Of a stretch of 64,000 nucleotides of DNA, positions 1 through 7,558 are shown one piece after another. The DNA comes from Micromonospora pisi (GTDB lineage Bacteria > Actinomycetota > Actinomycetes > Mycobacteriales > Micromonosporaceae). The translations under genes were made by a program, and so were the position numbers. The stretch spans positions 3,100,001 to 3,164,000 of the forward strand of contig NZ_RBKT01000001.1 in assembly GCF_003633685.1 (NCBI RefSeq), given 5' to 3'. Within the stretch, counting starts at the first letter, position 1, and each line of letters opens with the position of its first letter. A model generated the notes under the pieces. The model was not told where the DNA came from, did no database searches, and worked only from the letters and a program-made list of their open reading frames with translations.

Positions 1-245
1 TCATCGTGTACCTGGCTCTGCACTCCAAGCCGTACCCCCGACACCAGGAACTGCTGCGCGCCGACCAGCCCAACCTGCTTCAGCCGGGCTTGGCTCGTCG
101 CCGTGGTGGCTGCCGTTCCCGTCGCGTCCCGCACCATGCCCGGCCCGGACCGACGCGCAAGGGAGCCCGGCTCTCGCGACCCTCGCAGCGGCGGTGGACG
201 GTGTCGGTGTCGCCGGTCGCGAGCCCGGTCTCGGTTCCCTTGCGC

Positions 246-271
246 GCCCGGTCCTCGGGCCGGGCTTTGGT
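246..271 (+). terminator. terminator-like hairpin near left edge
   Basis: A GCCCGG/CCGGGC stem (246-251 and 260-265) with an eight-base loop is followed by TTTGGTT. It could end a transcript entering from the left. In bases 1-307 I see no other recognisable feature: several open frames overlap on both strands without family signature or ribosome binding site. Confidence 0.35.
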
Positions 272-307
272 TGGGAACGCGCCGGGCGGCAGCAGCCCAC
301 GGGACGG

Positions 308-1309
308 TCATCGTACGTTCAGGTGTCGGTGCCCGAGCGGGTGTGTCGCGGCGTCGAAGAACATGACCCGGTGCCGGTCGTGAAACAGGTCGGTGAGTTC
401 GGCGATGCGTCGCTGTTGCCTGCGGGCGCCCGCGTCTGCACGCATCGAGATCGCGATGCGCCGGGCCGGTCCGTTGTCGATGGCGTCGACGATGTGCTGG
501 TCTTGTGGGCTGAGGCTGGAGCCGAAGATGACCAGGTCGTCGTGGTCGAGGGCGAGTTGGCGTAGGGCGAAGGAGAGGTAGTCGCTGCGGCGGATGGCTC
601 GGAGTTTGTCGGCGCTGGTTCCTTCGCTGACGAGCAGGGCTTGCCGTTCGGGGTGGTCGAGGTAGCGCTTCTCCAGGTCGAGGAGTCTGCCGCCGTCTTC
701 GTGTTCCCACTTGCCGGTGGTGCCGGTGCGTTCGTCCTGCCAGAGGTGCAGGCCGCCGTGCAGGTGCAGCAGTTGGGTGCGGCCGAGGAAACGCGCAGGG
801 GTTGTCAGGTCGAAGGTGAGCGGTTGGTTGCGGTCGCCGCCGCGGGAGAAGAAGTCGGTGACCTCGGCCCGCTGGCGGCAGGTCATGAGGCTCCAGTAGC
901 CAAGCAGGTCGTAGTTGGTGGTGAAGACTCGCCGGTAGTTGAGCAGTTCCCCGGCGATCGCCCGCAGAGTCTTCTCGGGGATCTCGTCGTGGCGGATGTG
1001 GGTGGCGTTGACGGCTGCGAACAGTGCTTCGCGGATGTTGGCGTATTCGGCGTCGATCAGTCGTTGGCCGTTGCGGGGGCTGCCGAGGGTCGCGCCGACG
1101 CGGCGGGCGGCGCCGAGGAGTTGCAGGACGAGTTCGAAGTTGGTGGTGTCGAATTCGGCGAAGAGCTGGGCTGCGGCGATGGAGAGGTCGGCTTCTTCGT
1201 AGAGGCTGTTGTAGGAGAAGCCGGTGCAGATGTTGATTGATGTGCCGTTGCCGAGGAACAGGGTGTTCCAGTCGCCGGGCAGGGTGGCGAAGTGCGGCAG
1301 GGTGGTCAT
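308..1309 (-). CDS. DUF4917 family SIR2-like protein
   Basis: The 333-residue protein shows the hallmarks of the SIR2-like DUF4917 family: a nucleotide-binding glycine motif LFLGNGTSI near residues 17-25, FTTNYDLL at 129-136 and LLHLHGGLHL at 180-189. In SIR2-type folds the TTNYD and HG motifs line the NAD pocket, and many bacterial SIR2-like proteins hydrolyse NAD during phage defence. Whether this one is an NADase is inference. The ATG has a GGGAGA ribosome site ten bases upstream. The next gene in the same direction, DUF3800, ends 163 bases upstream, so the two may be co-transcribed. There is no signal peptide or membrane segment. GC content and codon use match the neighbours. Confidence 0.85.
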   Translation of the reverse strand: MTTLPHFATLPGDWNTLFLGNGTSINICTGFSYNSLYEEADLSIAAAQLFAEFDTTNFELVLQLLGAARRVGATLGSPRNGQRLIDAEYANIREALFAAVNATHIRHDEIPEKTLRAIAGELLNYRRVFTTNYDLLGYWSLMTCRQRAEVTDFFSRGGDRNQPLTFDLTTPARFLGRTQLLHLHGGLHLWQDERTGTTGKWEHEDGGRLLDLEKRYLDHPERQALLVSEGTSADKLRAIRRSDYLSFALRQLALDHDDLVIFGSSLSPQDQHIVDAIDNGPARRIAISMRADAGARRQQRRIAELTDLFHDRHRVMFFDAATHPLGHRHLNVR

Positions 1310-1472
1310 GGCTGTTCTCCCGTGCGGTGGTCCTGTGGTCGTCCGCGTCGCTCCACCCGCTTATGGGCGGTGGGGCGCGTGTTACGGTGGCCGGGCGGAC
1401 CTGCCCCACGCTCGTGGATGTGCAGGTCCTGCTGTTTTCCCGCCGTCGTCCGGGTGGCGGCCCGGGGTGGTG

Positions 1473-2147
1473 CTAGAGCGCGAGTGGGCCGTGCGGGTCG
1501 AGGGGGCCGAGGGTGCGCGGGTACCAGTTCCAGAAGCGTCGTTTGGTGGGCTTGCGCAGGATTGACTGGTAGGCGCTCCATGCGGCGAAGTCGGCCATTT
1601 GGACCCATTGGTCGTGTTCGGCGGAGCGGAAGACGGGGGCTTCGATGAGCCCGCGGGTGTCCGGGTGGAGTTCGCGGTGTGCGCCTGCGTAGCGGTGGTC
1701 GCTGCCGTCGCCGTCCATGAAGATCATTCCCATGTGGCCGGTCCGGTGGAGTTCGCCGTCGAGGTGGTTGACCAGTGCCCGGTACAACTCGCGTTTGGCT
1801 TCGCTGGGGTGTCCGCCGTGGCGGTAGACGGTGCCGACGGTCAGTCCCCGGATCGCGGCGATGACGTCGAGGCCGTCGCGGACGATGGTCAGTCCGTGGG
1901 TGCGGACGCTGAAGTCCGGGTTCAGTGATGGTCGGCTTCGGCCGCTGGTGAGGTCGGTGGCGTGGAGGCGGGCGCCGGGTGGGATGCGGTGTCGGGCGTA
2001 GAGGTCGGCGCGGAACCGCAGCCACTGCTGTTGGGCCGCGGCCCAGCTTTCCGGGGCGAGGGCGAGCCAGGTGAAGGTGGTGTAGCCGGTGTCGGCTGAT
2101 CCTGAGTCGTCGATGTAGTGCAGACGGAACCGGGTGTGGCAATTCAT
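1473..2147 (-). CDS. DUF3800 family protein
   Basis: This 224-residue protein begins with the YIDDSG motif and ends with QMADFAAWSAYQ, the two conserved acidic blocks of DUF3800. The family is widespread on mobile elements. Its arrangement of acidic residues, with Asp near residues 12-14 and again in QMAD, suggests a metal-dependent nuclease-like fold, but no activity is established. A GGAGAG ribosome site precedes the ATG. It lies between the excisionase-like gene and the SIR2-like DUF4917 gene, all on the minus strand. The pair looks like an accessory cargo module at the end of the element, possibly defensive (inference). Confidence 0.8.
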   Translation of the reverse strand: MNCHTRFRLHYIDDSGSADTGYTTFTWLALAPESWAAAQQQWLRFRADLYARHRIPPGARLHATDLTSGRSRPSLNPDFSVRTHGLTIVRDGLDVIAAIRGLTVGTVYRHGGHPSEAKRELYRALVNHLDGELHRTGHMGMIFMDGDGSDHRYAGAHRELHPDTRGLIEAPVFRSAEHDQWVQMADFAAWSAYQSILRKPTKRRFWNWYPRTLGPLDPHGPLAL

Positions 2148-2177
2148 CGGGCTCTCCAGGCGAGGGGTCGACGTGGG

Positions 2178-2363
2178 TCAGCGGGGTAGGCACTGGGTTT
2201 CGAGCCAGTGGTCGACGTCGGCCTTGCGGTACCGGTTGTAGCGCCCGACTTTGTAATATTTGGGGCCTTTACGCTGGTGGTTGAGGAAGTAGAGGGTTTG
2301 CTCCTCGATGCCCAGGTAGCGGGCTGTTTGTTCGTGGGTCCACATCTTCGACTCGTCCATCAT
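2178..2363 (-). CDS. HTH/excisionase-like DNA-binding protein
   Basis: A 61-residue protein with a MerR-like winged helix typical of the excisionase-type helix-turn-helix_17 family: WTHEQTARYLGIEEQTLYF followed by a lysine/arginine-rich wing (KVGRYNRYRKADVDHWL). I start it at the tandem ATG at 2363-2358, which has a GGAG ribosome site; the longer upstream open frame has no family similarity and would cover the operator region. It is divergent from the XRE regulator and shares operator half-sites with it. A role as recombination directionality factor for the integrase at 4.1 kb is likely but inferred. Confidence 0.75.
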   Translation of the reverse strand: MMDESKMWTHEQTARYLGIEEQTLYFLNHQRKGPKYYKVGRYNRYRKADVDHWLETQCLPR

Positions 2364-2369
2364 CCACTC

Positions 2370-2486
2370 CGTGCTGTCATTGAGACGGCAGACTGACCTG
2401 CGCCTCTGTCGCTTAGGACGCAGACTTTGCACGAGGGGCTTGCGTGCTGTCAAGGGGACGAGTAATACTGTCTCCATGACAGCACG
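2370..2486. promoter_or_regulatory. divergent operator with three CGTGCTGTCA half-sites
   Basis: The decamer CGTGCTGTCA occurs at 2370-2379 and 2443-2452, and its exact inverse TGACAGCACG at 2477-2486. The first copy sits just upstream of the excisionase ribosome site. The other two form an inverted pair around the XRE start codon (ATG at 2476). A TACTGT-type -10 at 2466-2471 would give a leaderless or nearly leaderless XRE transcript. This is the layout of an autoregulated repressor that also controls the excisionase gene. Binding by the XRE protein is inference. Confidence 0.6.
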
Positions 2487-3123
2487 CGATGCGGATGAGG
2501 CGCCTGCCCAGGTGACTGCGCCCATCAGTCCGGGGGCACTGATCATCGGCCGGCTCAAGGACGGCCGAGCCCGACTGGGCGGGATCAGCACCTACCAGCT
2601 GGCCGACCGGCTCGCCGCGATGACCGGCGGCGGGACGAAGCTCAGCGCCAACGTGCTCCAGAACCTGGAAGCGGGGCGCCGGCAGCAGGCGGTCACCGTC
2701 GAGGAGATGCTTCTGCTGTCCCTCGCCCTCGGCGTGCCGCCGGAGTTCTTCCTCGCCCCGCCGGAAGGTGACCGGGTCCAACTCGCGCCCGCCGTGGTCA
2801 TCGACTCCGAGGCGTTCCTGGCGTGGGTACGCGGCCGCCAGCCCCTCCCCCTCACCGACTCGACCCAGTACGAGCAGGTCAGCGCCGAAGTGCTGGGCGA
2901 CACCGGGTCGACAACCAACGCTGATCTGAAATCCGAGTTCCTCCGCAACGCGGCAGGAATGCTCGACGACTTCCTCGCCGACAGCGACCAGATCATCCGG
3001 CAGACCCGCGGCCAGGTCCGCGACCTGCTGCAAGACCTGCGCACCGCAGTCGACGGCGAGACCAGCCGCGAGGACCTGCTGAAGACGATCGACAGCTACC
3101 TCGCCCGGCTACCCGCCAGCTAA
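2476..3123 (+). CDS. XRE-family transcriptional regulator
   Basis: 215 residues. The N-terminal third holds a lambda-repressor-type HTH (STYQLADRLAAM through NVLQNLEAGRRQ and LALGVPPEFFLAP, about residues 36-95); the C-terminal half is acidic and helical without known family. I choose the ATG at 2476 instead of an upstream in-frame start because the HTH-containing protein begins naturally there and the inverted operator pair flanks it. It is divergent from the excisionase-like gene and upstream of two integrase-type genes, the position of an element-maintenance repressor. Role inferred from context. Confidence 0.8.
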   Translation: MTARDADEAPAQVTAPISPGALIIGRLKDGRARLGGISTYQLADRLAAMTGGGTKLSANVLQNLEAGRRQQAVTVEEMLLLSLALGVPPEFFLAPPEGDRVQLAPAVVIDSEAFLAWVRGRQPLPLTDSTQYEQVSAEVLGDTGSTTNADLKSEFLRNAAGMLDDFLADSDQIIRQTRGQVRDLLQDLRTAVDGETSREDLLKTIDSYLARLPAS

Positions 3124-3315
3124 CCCCTCACCCCACCCGCCTGACCCTGTGACGCCCTGCGGGCACACGGGGCGATGACCCACATCCTCATGCAGCCCGG
3201 ACGGTCCTGACCGCCGGGTCGATACCCCACACCCTGATCCACCCCGCGCGGCGCCCGGCGCTCGTGGGGCGATCCCTCACGCCCTCCCACCGAACCCCGG
3301 AAGGAAGTACCCCTC

Positions 3316-3948
3316 ATGCCCTGCCACAAGGACCGCCCCAACCAGTACCGGGTGACCTGGCGTGACCCCGCCACCAACCACCGCAAGCAGCGGACGTTCA
3401 CCAACCGCCGAGACGCCATCGAGTTCCAGACCAGCCGCAGCACCACGCCCGCGCCGGAACCGCTGACGGTCGCGCGGCTGTGCGAGCAGTCGATCGACGA
3501 CCGGGCGCTGGCGCTGCGGTACTCGACCGCCGCTTGTCTGCGGTCGGTGTGCCGCACCAGCATCAGCCCGTTCTTCGGCACCCGTGACGCCAGCGAACTC
3601 ACCCGGGAGATGGTCGCGGACTGGGTGCGCTGGCTCGTCGACGAACGCCACTACAGCCCTCGGACGGTTCGCAACCACTTCCGGGTCCTGGCGTCCGCGA
3701 CCCGCCGGGCCGTGCAGTTCCAGATCCTGCCTGTCGACCCCTGCTCCGGGGTGGACCTCCCCCGTGTCCCGGTCCGGTCCGCCCGCGACACCGTCGCACC
3801 GGCCAGGGCGGCGCGTACCAGCAGCACCGTGGCGGGCTCCGCTACCGGTCACAGCCGCGACCACGACCCGATCGCGAGGTTGCGCCGCGCGCTGCACGAC
3901 GCGACGCCCGACGAGATCGGGCACCTGCTCCGCGAACTCGACGCCTGA
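3316..3948 (+). CDS. integrase-like protein, core-binding domain only
   Basis: 210 residues. Residues 8-40 resemble the Arm-type N-terminus of tyrosine recombinases (YRVTWRDPATNHRKQRTF). Residues about 60-135 form the SAM-like core-binding domain, including SISPFFGTRDASELTREMV and YSPRTVRNHFRVLASATRRA. The catalytic domain with its Arg-His-x-x-Arg-Tyr residues is absent; a short Ala/Arg-rich tail ends in LLRELDA. AAGGAAG precedes the ATG. It sits 144 bases before the complete integrase. It may be a truncated duplicate, or a regulatory protein that binds the recombinase or its DNA sites. The intact frame and good ribosome site argue against simple decay. Confidence 0.65.
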   Translation: MPCHKDRPNQYRVTWRDPATNHRKQRTFTNRRDAIEFQTSRSTTPAPEPLTVARLCEQSIDDRALALRYSTAACLRSVCRTSISPFFGTRDASELTREMVADWVRWLVDERHYSPRTVRNHFRVLASATRRAVQFQILPVDPCSGVDLPRVPVRSARDTVAPARAARTSSTVAGSATGHSRDHDPIARLRRALHDATPDEIGHLLRELDA

Positions 3949-4048
3949 CCCCGATCCCCCTGCTCCTCGCGCTCCTGCTCCACCTCACCGGATGCCGCGC
4001 ACCCCTCACCGCGCGGCATCCGGTGAATCCCGAAAGGACCCACCCCTC

Positions 4049-4105
4049 ATGTCCACGCCGACCCGTCACCACCATGCCCTCAGGCGACCGCCATGGGTTG
4101 GGTAG
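4049..4105 (+). CDS. 18-codon leader ORF overlapping integrase start
   Basis: An ATG at 4049 with a GAAAGGA ribosome site starts an 18-residue frame rich in His, Arg and Pro. It ends with TAG at 4103-4105, overlapping the integrase ATG (4093) by 13 bases in another frame. The integrase ATG itself has no Shine-Dalgarno sequence, so translation may reach it by coupling. It is too short to judge by homology. Confidence 0.35.
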   Translation: MSTPTRHHHALRRPPWVG

Positions 4106-5436
4106 AGCCACACCAGGCCGACACCGGCCAGAGGACCTACTACGCCCGCTACCGCGACCGGAACGGGATCAAGCAAACCCAGGGCATCTACACCGTCAAA
4201 CGCGACGCCGAGGCCGCCGCCCGGTCCGCCGACGTCAGAAGCGCCGAAGGCCGCATCGGCGACCCCCGCCGCGGCCGGCAGACCTTCGACCGGTACGTCA
4301 TCGAACAATGGCTGCCCTACCACGTCATCGAGGCATCCACCCTCCAGGGCTACACCTACCAGATCAACAAGCACCTCATCCCGTACTTCGGCGCCATGCG
4401 CCTGGTCGACATCACCCCCACCCACATCCGGGAGTGGGTCGCCAAGATGACCGCCGACGGCATGAAACCCAAGACACTCAAGAACGTCAAGAACATCCTG
4501 TCGGCCATCTTCACCACCGCGCTCAACGACCAGATCATCTTCTTCCACCCCTGCAAAGGCGTGAAAACTCCGCACGCCCCGGCACGCCAACTGAAGATCA
4601 TCACCCCGGAACAGTTCGACGTCATCTACGACGCACTGCCCGACTCGTTCATGCAACTGCTCGTCGAGACCTCCATCGAAACCGGCCTGCGCTGGGGGGA
4701 GCTCACCGAGCTACGCGTCAGCGACCTCGACCCACGCACCGGCGTCTTCTCCATCCGCCGCGCCGTCGTCGAAATCGACGCGAAGTTCCACCCCGACGCC
4801 GAGAACTTCCTGGTCAAGGAATACCCGAAGGACCGGGACCCGCGCCGGGTCGACGTCAGCGAAGCAGTCCTCGCCCGGCTCCTGCACCACATCACCCAAC
4901 ACGGCCTCGGCGACAACGACCTGATCTTCCACTGGCAGAACCCACCCCCGGCGACCACCACCCGCACCCCGCCGGACCCCGACACCCTCGGCCTCACCGA
5001 ACCAAACGAGCAGGGCCGCCAGTACCGGCACGGCACCACCAGCGCCTACACCGCAGGGAAGTGCCGCTGCCAGCACTGCCGCGACGCGTTCGCGATCTAC
5101 CGCGCCAACCGGCGCAACACCGGCAAGGACACCCCCCGGCGAACCCGGCAACGCCACGTCGACGCCGACGGCCACATCCCCCGCGAGTGGTTCCGCAACC
5201 AGATCTGGAAACCGGCACTCGCCGTCGCCAACATCGGCATCCACGTACGGCCGCACGACCTACGCCACGCCCACGCGTCCTGGCTCGTCGCCGCCGGCGT
5301 CGACCTGCAGAAGGTCAAAGACCGGCTCGGCCACGCCAGCATCACCACCAGCGAGAAATACCTGCACACCCTGCCCGACCTCGACAAGGCCACCATCAAC
5401 GCCTTCGCCTCCATCCGCAACCGGAGCAGACGCTGA
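4093..5436 (+). CDS. int: site-specific tyrosine recombinase/integrase
   Basis: A complete 447-residue phage-type integrase. It has an N-terminal AP2-like arm domain (RTYYARYRDRNGIKQTQGIY), a SAM-like core-binding domain (about 65-155) and a catalytic domain with Arg200 (TGLRWGEL), His388-x-x-Arg391 (HDLRHAHAS), His414 (LGHAS) and nucleophile Tyr423 (SEKYLH). About residues 310-330 form an insertion with a CRCQHC cluster, seen in a subset of actinobacterial integrases and possibly metal-binding. It would integrate and excise the element, probably with one of the small HTH proteins as directionality factor. No attachment site or tRNA gene was recognised next to it. Translation appears coupled to a short leader frame. 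Confidence 0.93.
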   Translation: MGWVEPHQADTGQRTYYARYRDRNGIKQTQGIYTVKRDAEAAARSADVRSAEGRIGDPRRGRQTFDRYVIEQWLPYHVIEASTLQGYTYQINKHLIPYFGAMRLVDITPTHIREWVAKMTADGMKPKTLKNVKNILSAIFTTALNDQIIFFHPCKGVKTPHAPARQLKIITPEQFDVIYDALPDSFMQLLVETSIETGLRWGELTELRVSDLDPRTGVFSIRRAVVEIDAKFHPDAENFLVKEYPKDRDPRRVDVSEAVLARLLHHITQHGLGDNDLIFHWQNPPPATTTRTPPDPDTLGLTEPNEQGRQYRHGTTSAYTAGKCRCQHCRDAFAIYRANRRNTGKDTPRRTRQRHVDADGHIPREWFRNQIWKPALAVANIGIHVRPHDLRHAHASWLVAAGVDLQKVKDRLGHASITTSEKYLHTLPDLDKATINAFASIRNRSRR

Positions 5437-5455
5437 CTACCGGCGGCCGGTGAGG

Positions 5456-6478
5456 TCACTCCAGATCGGGCATCCTGCCCTCGGCACGCAGTTGCTGGAA
5501 GTGCAGCTCCGGTGGCGGCTCCGGGTCCCAGTCCGACGGCCGCGGCGTCTCCGGACCATCCGCGCCCACCCGGATAAACGACTCGACCCGGGTCACCCGG
5601 CAGCGGACACCCTTCACCTCGAACTCGTCGGTGGTCGGGGCCTCGAACTCCTCGATTGCACGGTTGTACGCGGCTCTGATCTCCTCGAACGACGCGTTCT
5701 CGTGCGGAACGATGTCTTCGAACGTGAAGGACGCCAACTCCCGGGCCGCCCCCGGCGTCGGTTCCATCGAGAACGACCGGGGCCGCCACGTCCCATCGAC
5801 GTACTCACCGAGAGTGAAGCCGACCGGTAACAGCACCACGTTCGGATGCGTGACCAACGCCCGACGCGAATCCTCCCGTACCTCGTCGGGAAGCACCCCC
5901 GCCGACTTGTAGATCGCGGGCACGAGCTCCATCCGCAGGATCCCGTCGGACAACCCGGTGCTCGCGCCGGGGTCGATGACGAATCCCTCCATCTGCGATC
6001 CCGCCGAGCCCGTCGCACGTCCCTTGCCCACCGGGCGGGGGTCCGGGTCGGTGGGCCGGGGCGGCTCCGGCCCGTCCGGTCCCATCCGGATGAAGGGCTG
6101 GGCGCGGATGATCCGGTAACGGCGACCATTGACGGTGAGGTCGTTGACCACCTCCCAGTCCAGCAGCCGGATCGCCGCCTCGTACTCCTTGCGCTCCACC
6201 GCCGTCTCGGCGGTGTCCGGCGTCTCGCTCAGCAGCCGACGGAAGTGGGAACCCAGACCGTCACGGGTGCCCTGCGGCCGGTTCCCAATCAGGCTCAGAA
6301 TCCGCCACCGGCCGTCGACTTCCTCAGCGGAGCCGAAGACGGGGGCACCCCACATCAGCCTGGGATAGGCGACCGAACGGCGCCGCGCGTCATCCTCGGA
6401 CACCGCCGACACCGGATCGTCCCGATGCTCAATCTTGATCAACAGATGATCGGGCACCTGCTCACCGTATTGCGTCAT
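5456..6478 (-). CDS. DUF5954 family protein
   Basis: 340 residues, convergent with the integrase and ending only 20 bases from it. It matches the actinomycete DUF5954 family: an N-terminal DPVSAVSEDDARRRSVAYP segment, then two similar modules ending in YRIIRAQPFIRMGPDGPEPPRP (about residues 122-145) and CRVTRVESFIRVGADGPETPRP (about 300-322), which look like an internal duplication. No catalytic motif or membrane segment is visible and function is unknown. The family is common in actinomycete chromosomes and integrative elements. Confidence 0.7.
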   Translation of the reverse strand: MTQYGEQVPDHLLIKIEHRDDPVSAVSEDDARRRSVAYPRLMWGAPVFGSAEEVDGRWRILSLIGNRPQGTRDGLGSHFRRLLSETPDTAETAVERKEYEAAIRLLDWEVVNDLTVNGRRYRIIRAQPFIRMGPDGPEPPRPTDPDPRPVGKGRATGSAGSQMEGFVIDPGASTGLSDGILRMELVPAIYKSAGVLPDEVREDSRRALVTHPNVVLLPVGFTLGEYVDGTWRPRSFSMEPTPGAARELASFTFEDIVPHENASFEEIRAAYNRAIEEFEAPTTDEFEVKGVRCRVTRVESFIRVGADGPETPRPSDWDPEPPPELHFQQLRAEGRMPDLE

Positions 6479-6694
6479 GCACGCAGTGTGCCTTGCCGTC
6501 CATCGACCCGCAGCCCCACCACGCCCACATCGACCGGCGGCATAGCGCCCGAAGGCAGTCGGTCACAACCATCTGCGCAACGCGGCAGGCGCCTCCGTCA
6601 TCGGCGTCCGCTTCTGCTGGCGGTCGACCGACAGGCGGCGCATCCATCGCGCGTCCGATGCGCGAACGCGCCAGGCCGGCCTGCACAAGCGAAA

Positions 6695-6730
6695 CCGGAC
6701 ACATCACGACCGGGAGCGTGATGTGTCCGG
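6695..6730. terminator. 13-bp perfect inverted repeat
   Basis: CCGGACACATCAC (6695-6707) pairs perfectly with 6718-6730 across a ten-base loop. It lies downstream of the minus-strand HTH gene at 6773 and within the otherwise featureless gap of about 290 bases after the DUF5954 gene start, so it is probably the terminator of the HTH gene. No long T-run is present. Confidence 0.55.
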
Positions 6731-6772
6731 CGTCGGGCAAATAGGCTCGGCCGCAGGTTCACCGGTAGGGAG

Positions 6773-6997
6773 TCATTCCGCGCCAAGGTGCGCGAGGATA
6801 CCGGGGACGGCCACCCGATAACACCGCCCCACGCGCATCACCCTGACAGGGAACTGGTCGTGACGGGCGAGTTCATACGCCTTGCTGCGACCAATGCCGA
6901 GGATTTGCCCAGCCGTTTCGAGGCTCGTGACCAGCCCCAGTTCTCGTACCTGCTCCGGCGTCCAGCGCACCTTGCACGGCATATCGATTCTCCCCAT
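6773..6997 (-). CDS. small HTH protein, excisionase/AlpA-like
   Basis: A 74-residue protein with the pattern TSLETAGQILGIGRSKAYELARHDQFPVRVMRVGRCYRVAVPGIL: a recognition helix followed by a beta wing, as in helix-turn-helix_17 and AlpA-like regulators. I start it at the ATG at 6997; a second ATG follows five codons later, and upstream in-frame residues lack similarity. It is the second excisionase-like protein in the element and may be a directionality factor or transcription regulator. Confidence 0.65.
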   Translation of the reverse strand: MGRIDMPCKVRWTPEQVRELGLVTSLETAGQILGIGRSKAYELARHDQFPVRVMRVGRCYRVAVPGILAHLGAE

Positions 6998-7305
6998 GTC
7001 CGATCGTTCTCCGGCGCGCGTGTTCTTGCCGGGAGGACCACTGTGCAGACATGCCCTGACCTGCGTCAACGGGCGGCGAGCCACCTGAAGACAGGTGAAA
7101 CTGAGCGACCGCAACTCATAACACCCCGTCTCAAAATACGGGACCGCCATCCGCGCGTGTCCGTCCGCGCATCGAATCCTGGCCGGTCACCGTTTCCGTG
7201 CACGTCGCCAATGGTGAACCGTTCGTTCCCGTTCATCAAGGGATGATCTATGTTTCGGCCACCGATGTGACCAGGCTCCGCCACCCGATTGTGGGGGTGC
7301 CGGGG

Positions 7306-7509
7306 TGGGGACTCGGCACGGTCCCGGTCGGTCGTGCCGTCGTCAAGCCGCCCGCCGACGCCCCACGTTCGGATCCGTGGCCGCCCGGCTTGCTGCGCTG
7401 CGCCGGGGCGCTTCGCTCGGCCACAGATCCTCGGCGTGTGGCTGCCGGTCTGGCTTGACCCCGGCGGTGCCCGGCCGGGCCTGTCGTGCTCGTCCCCATC
7501 CCGACGGCA
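7306..7509. repeat. 204-bp dispersed repeat, copy 1
   Basis: The 204 bases at 7306-7509 recur at 24143-24345 in the same orientation with about four substitutions and one single-base indel. Here the repeat lies in the 560-base non-coding stretch between the HTH gene and the DprA-like gene and ends about 50 bases before that gene's start. It contains GC-rich inverted segments. Copy 2 likewise lies upstream of an unrelated plus-strand gene. Confidence 0.8.
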
Positions 7510-7558
7510 CGCCCCCGCGGCGGTCGCCGGGATCCCCCGAACGTTGGGAGCCGAGCAA

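Noticed and set aside
1306-2193. A 295-residue minus-strand Arg/Pro-rich frame
   Set aside because: It overlaps the DUF3800 gene in another frame and has the low-complexity composition of a shadow frame.
4023-5453. A 476-residue plus-strand frame over the integrase
   Set aside because: Arg/Pro/His-rich shadow of the integrase, which has all catalytic motifs in its own frame.
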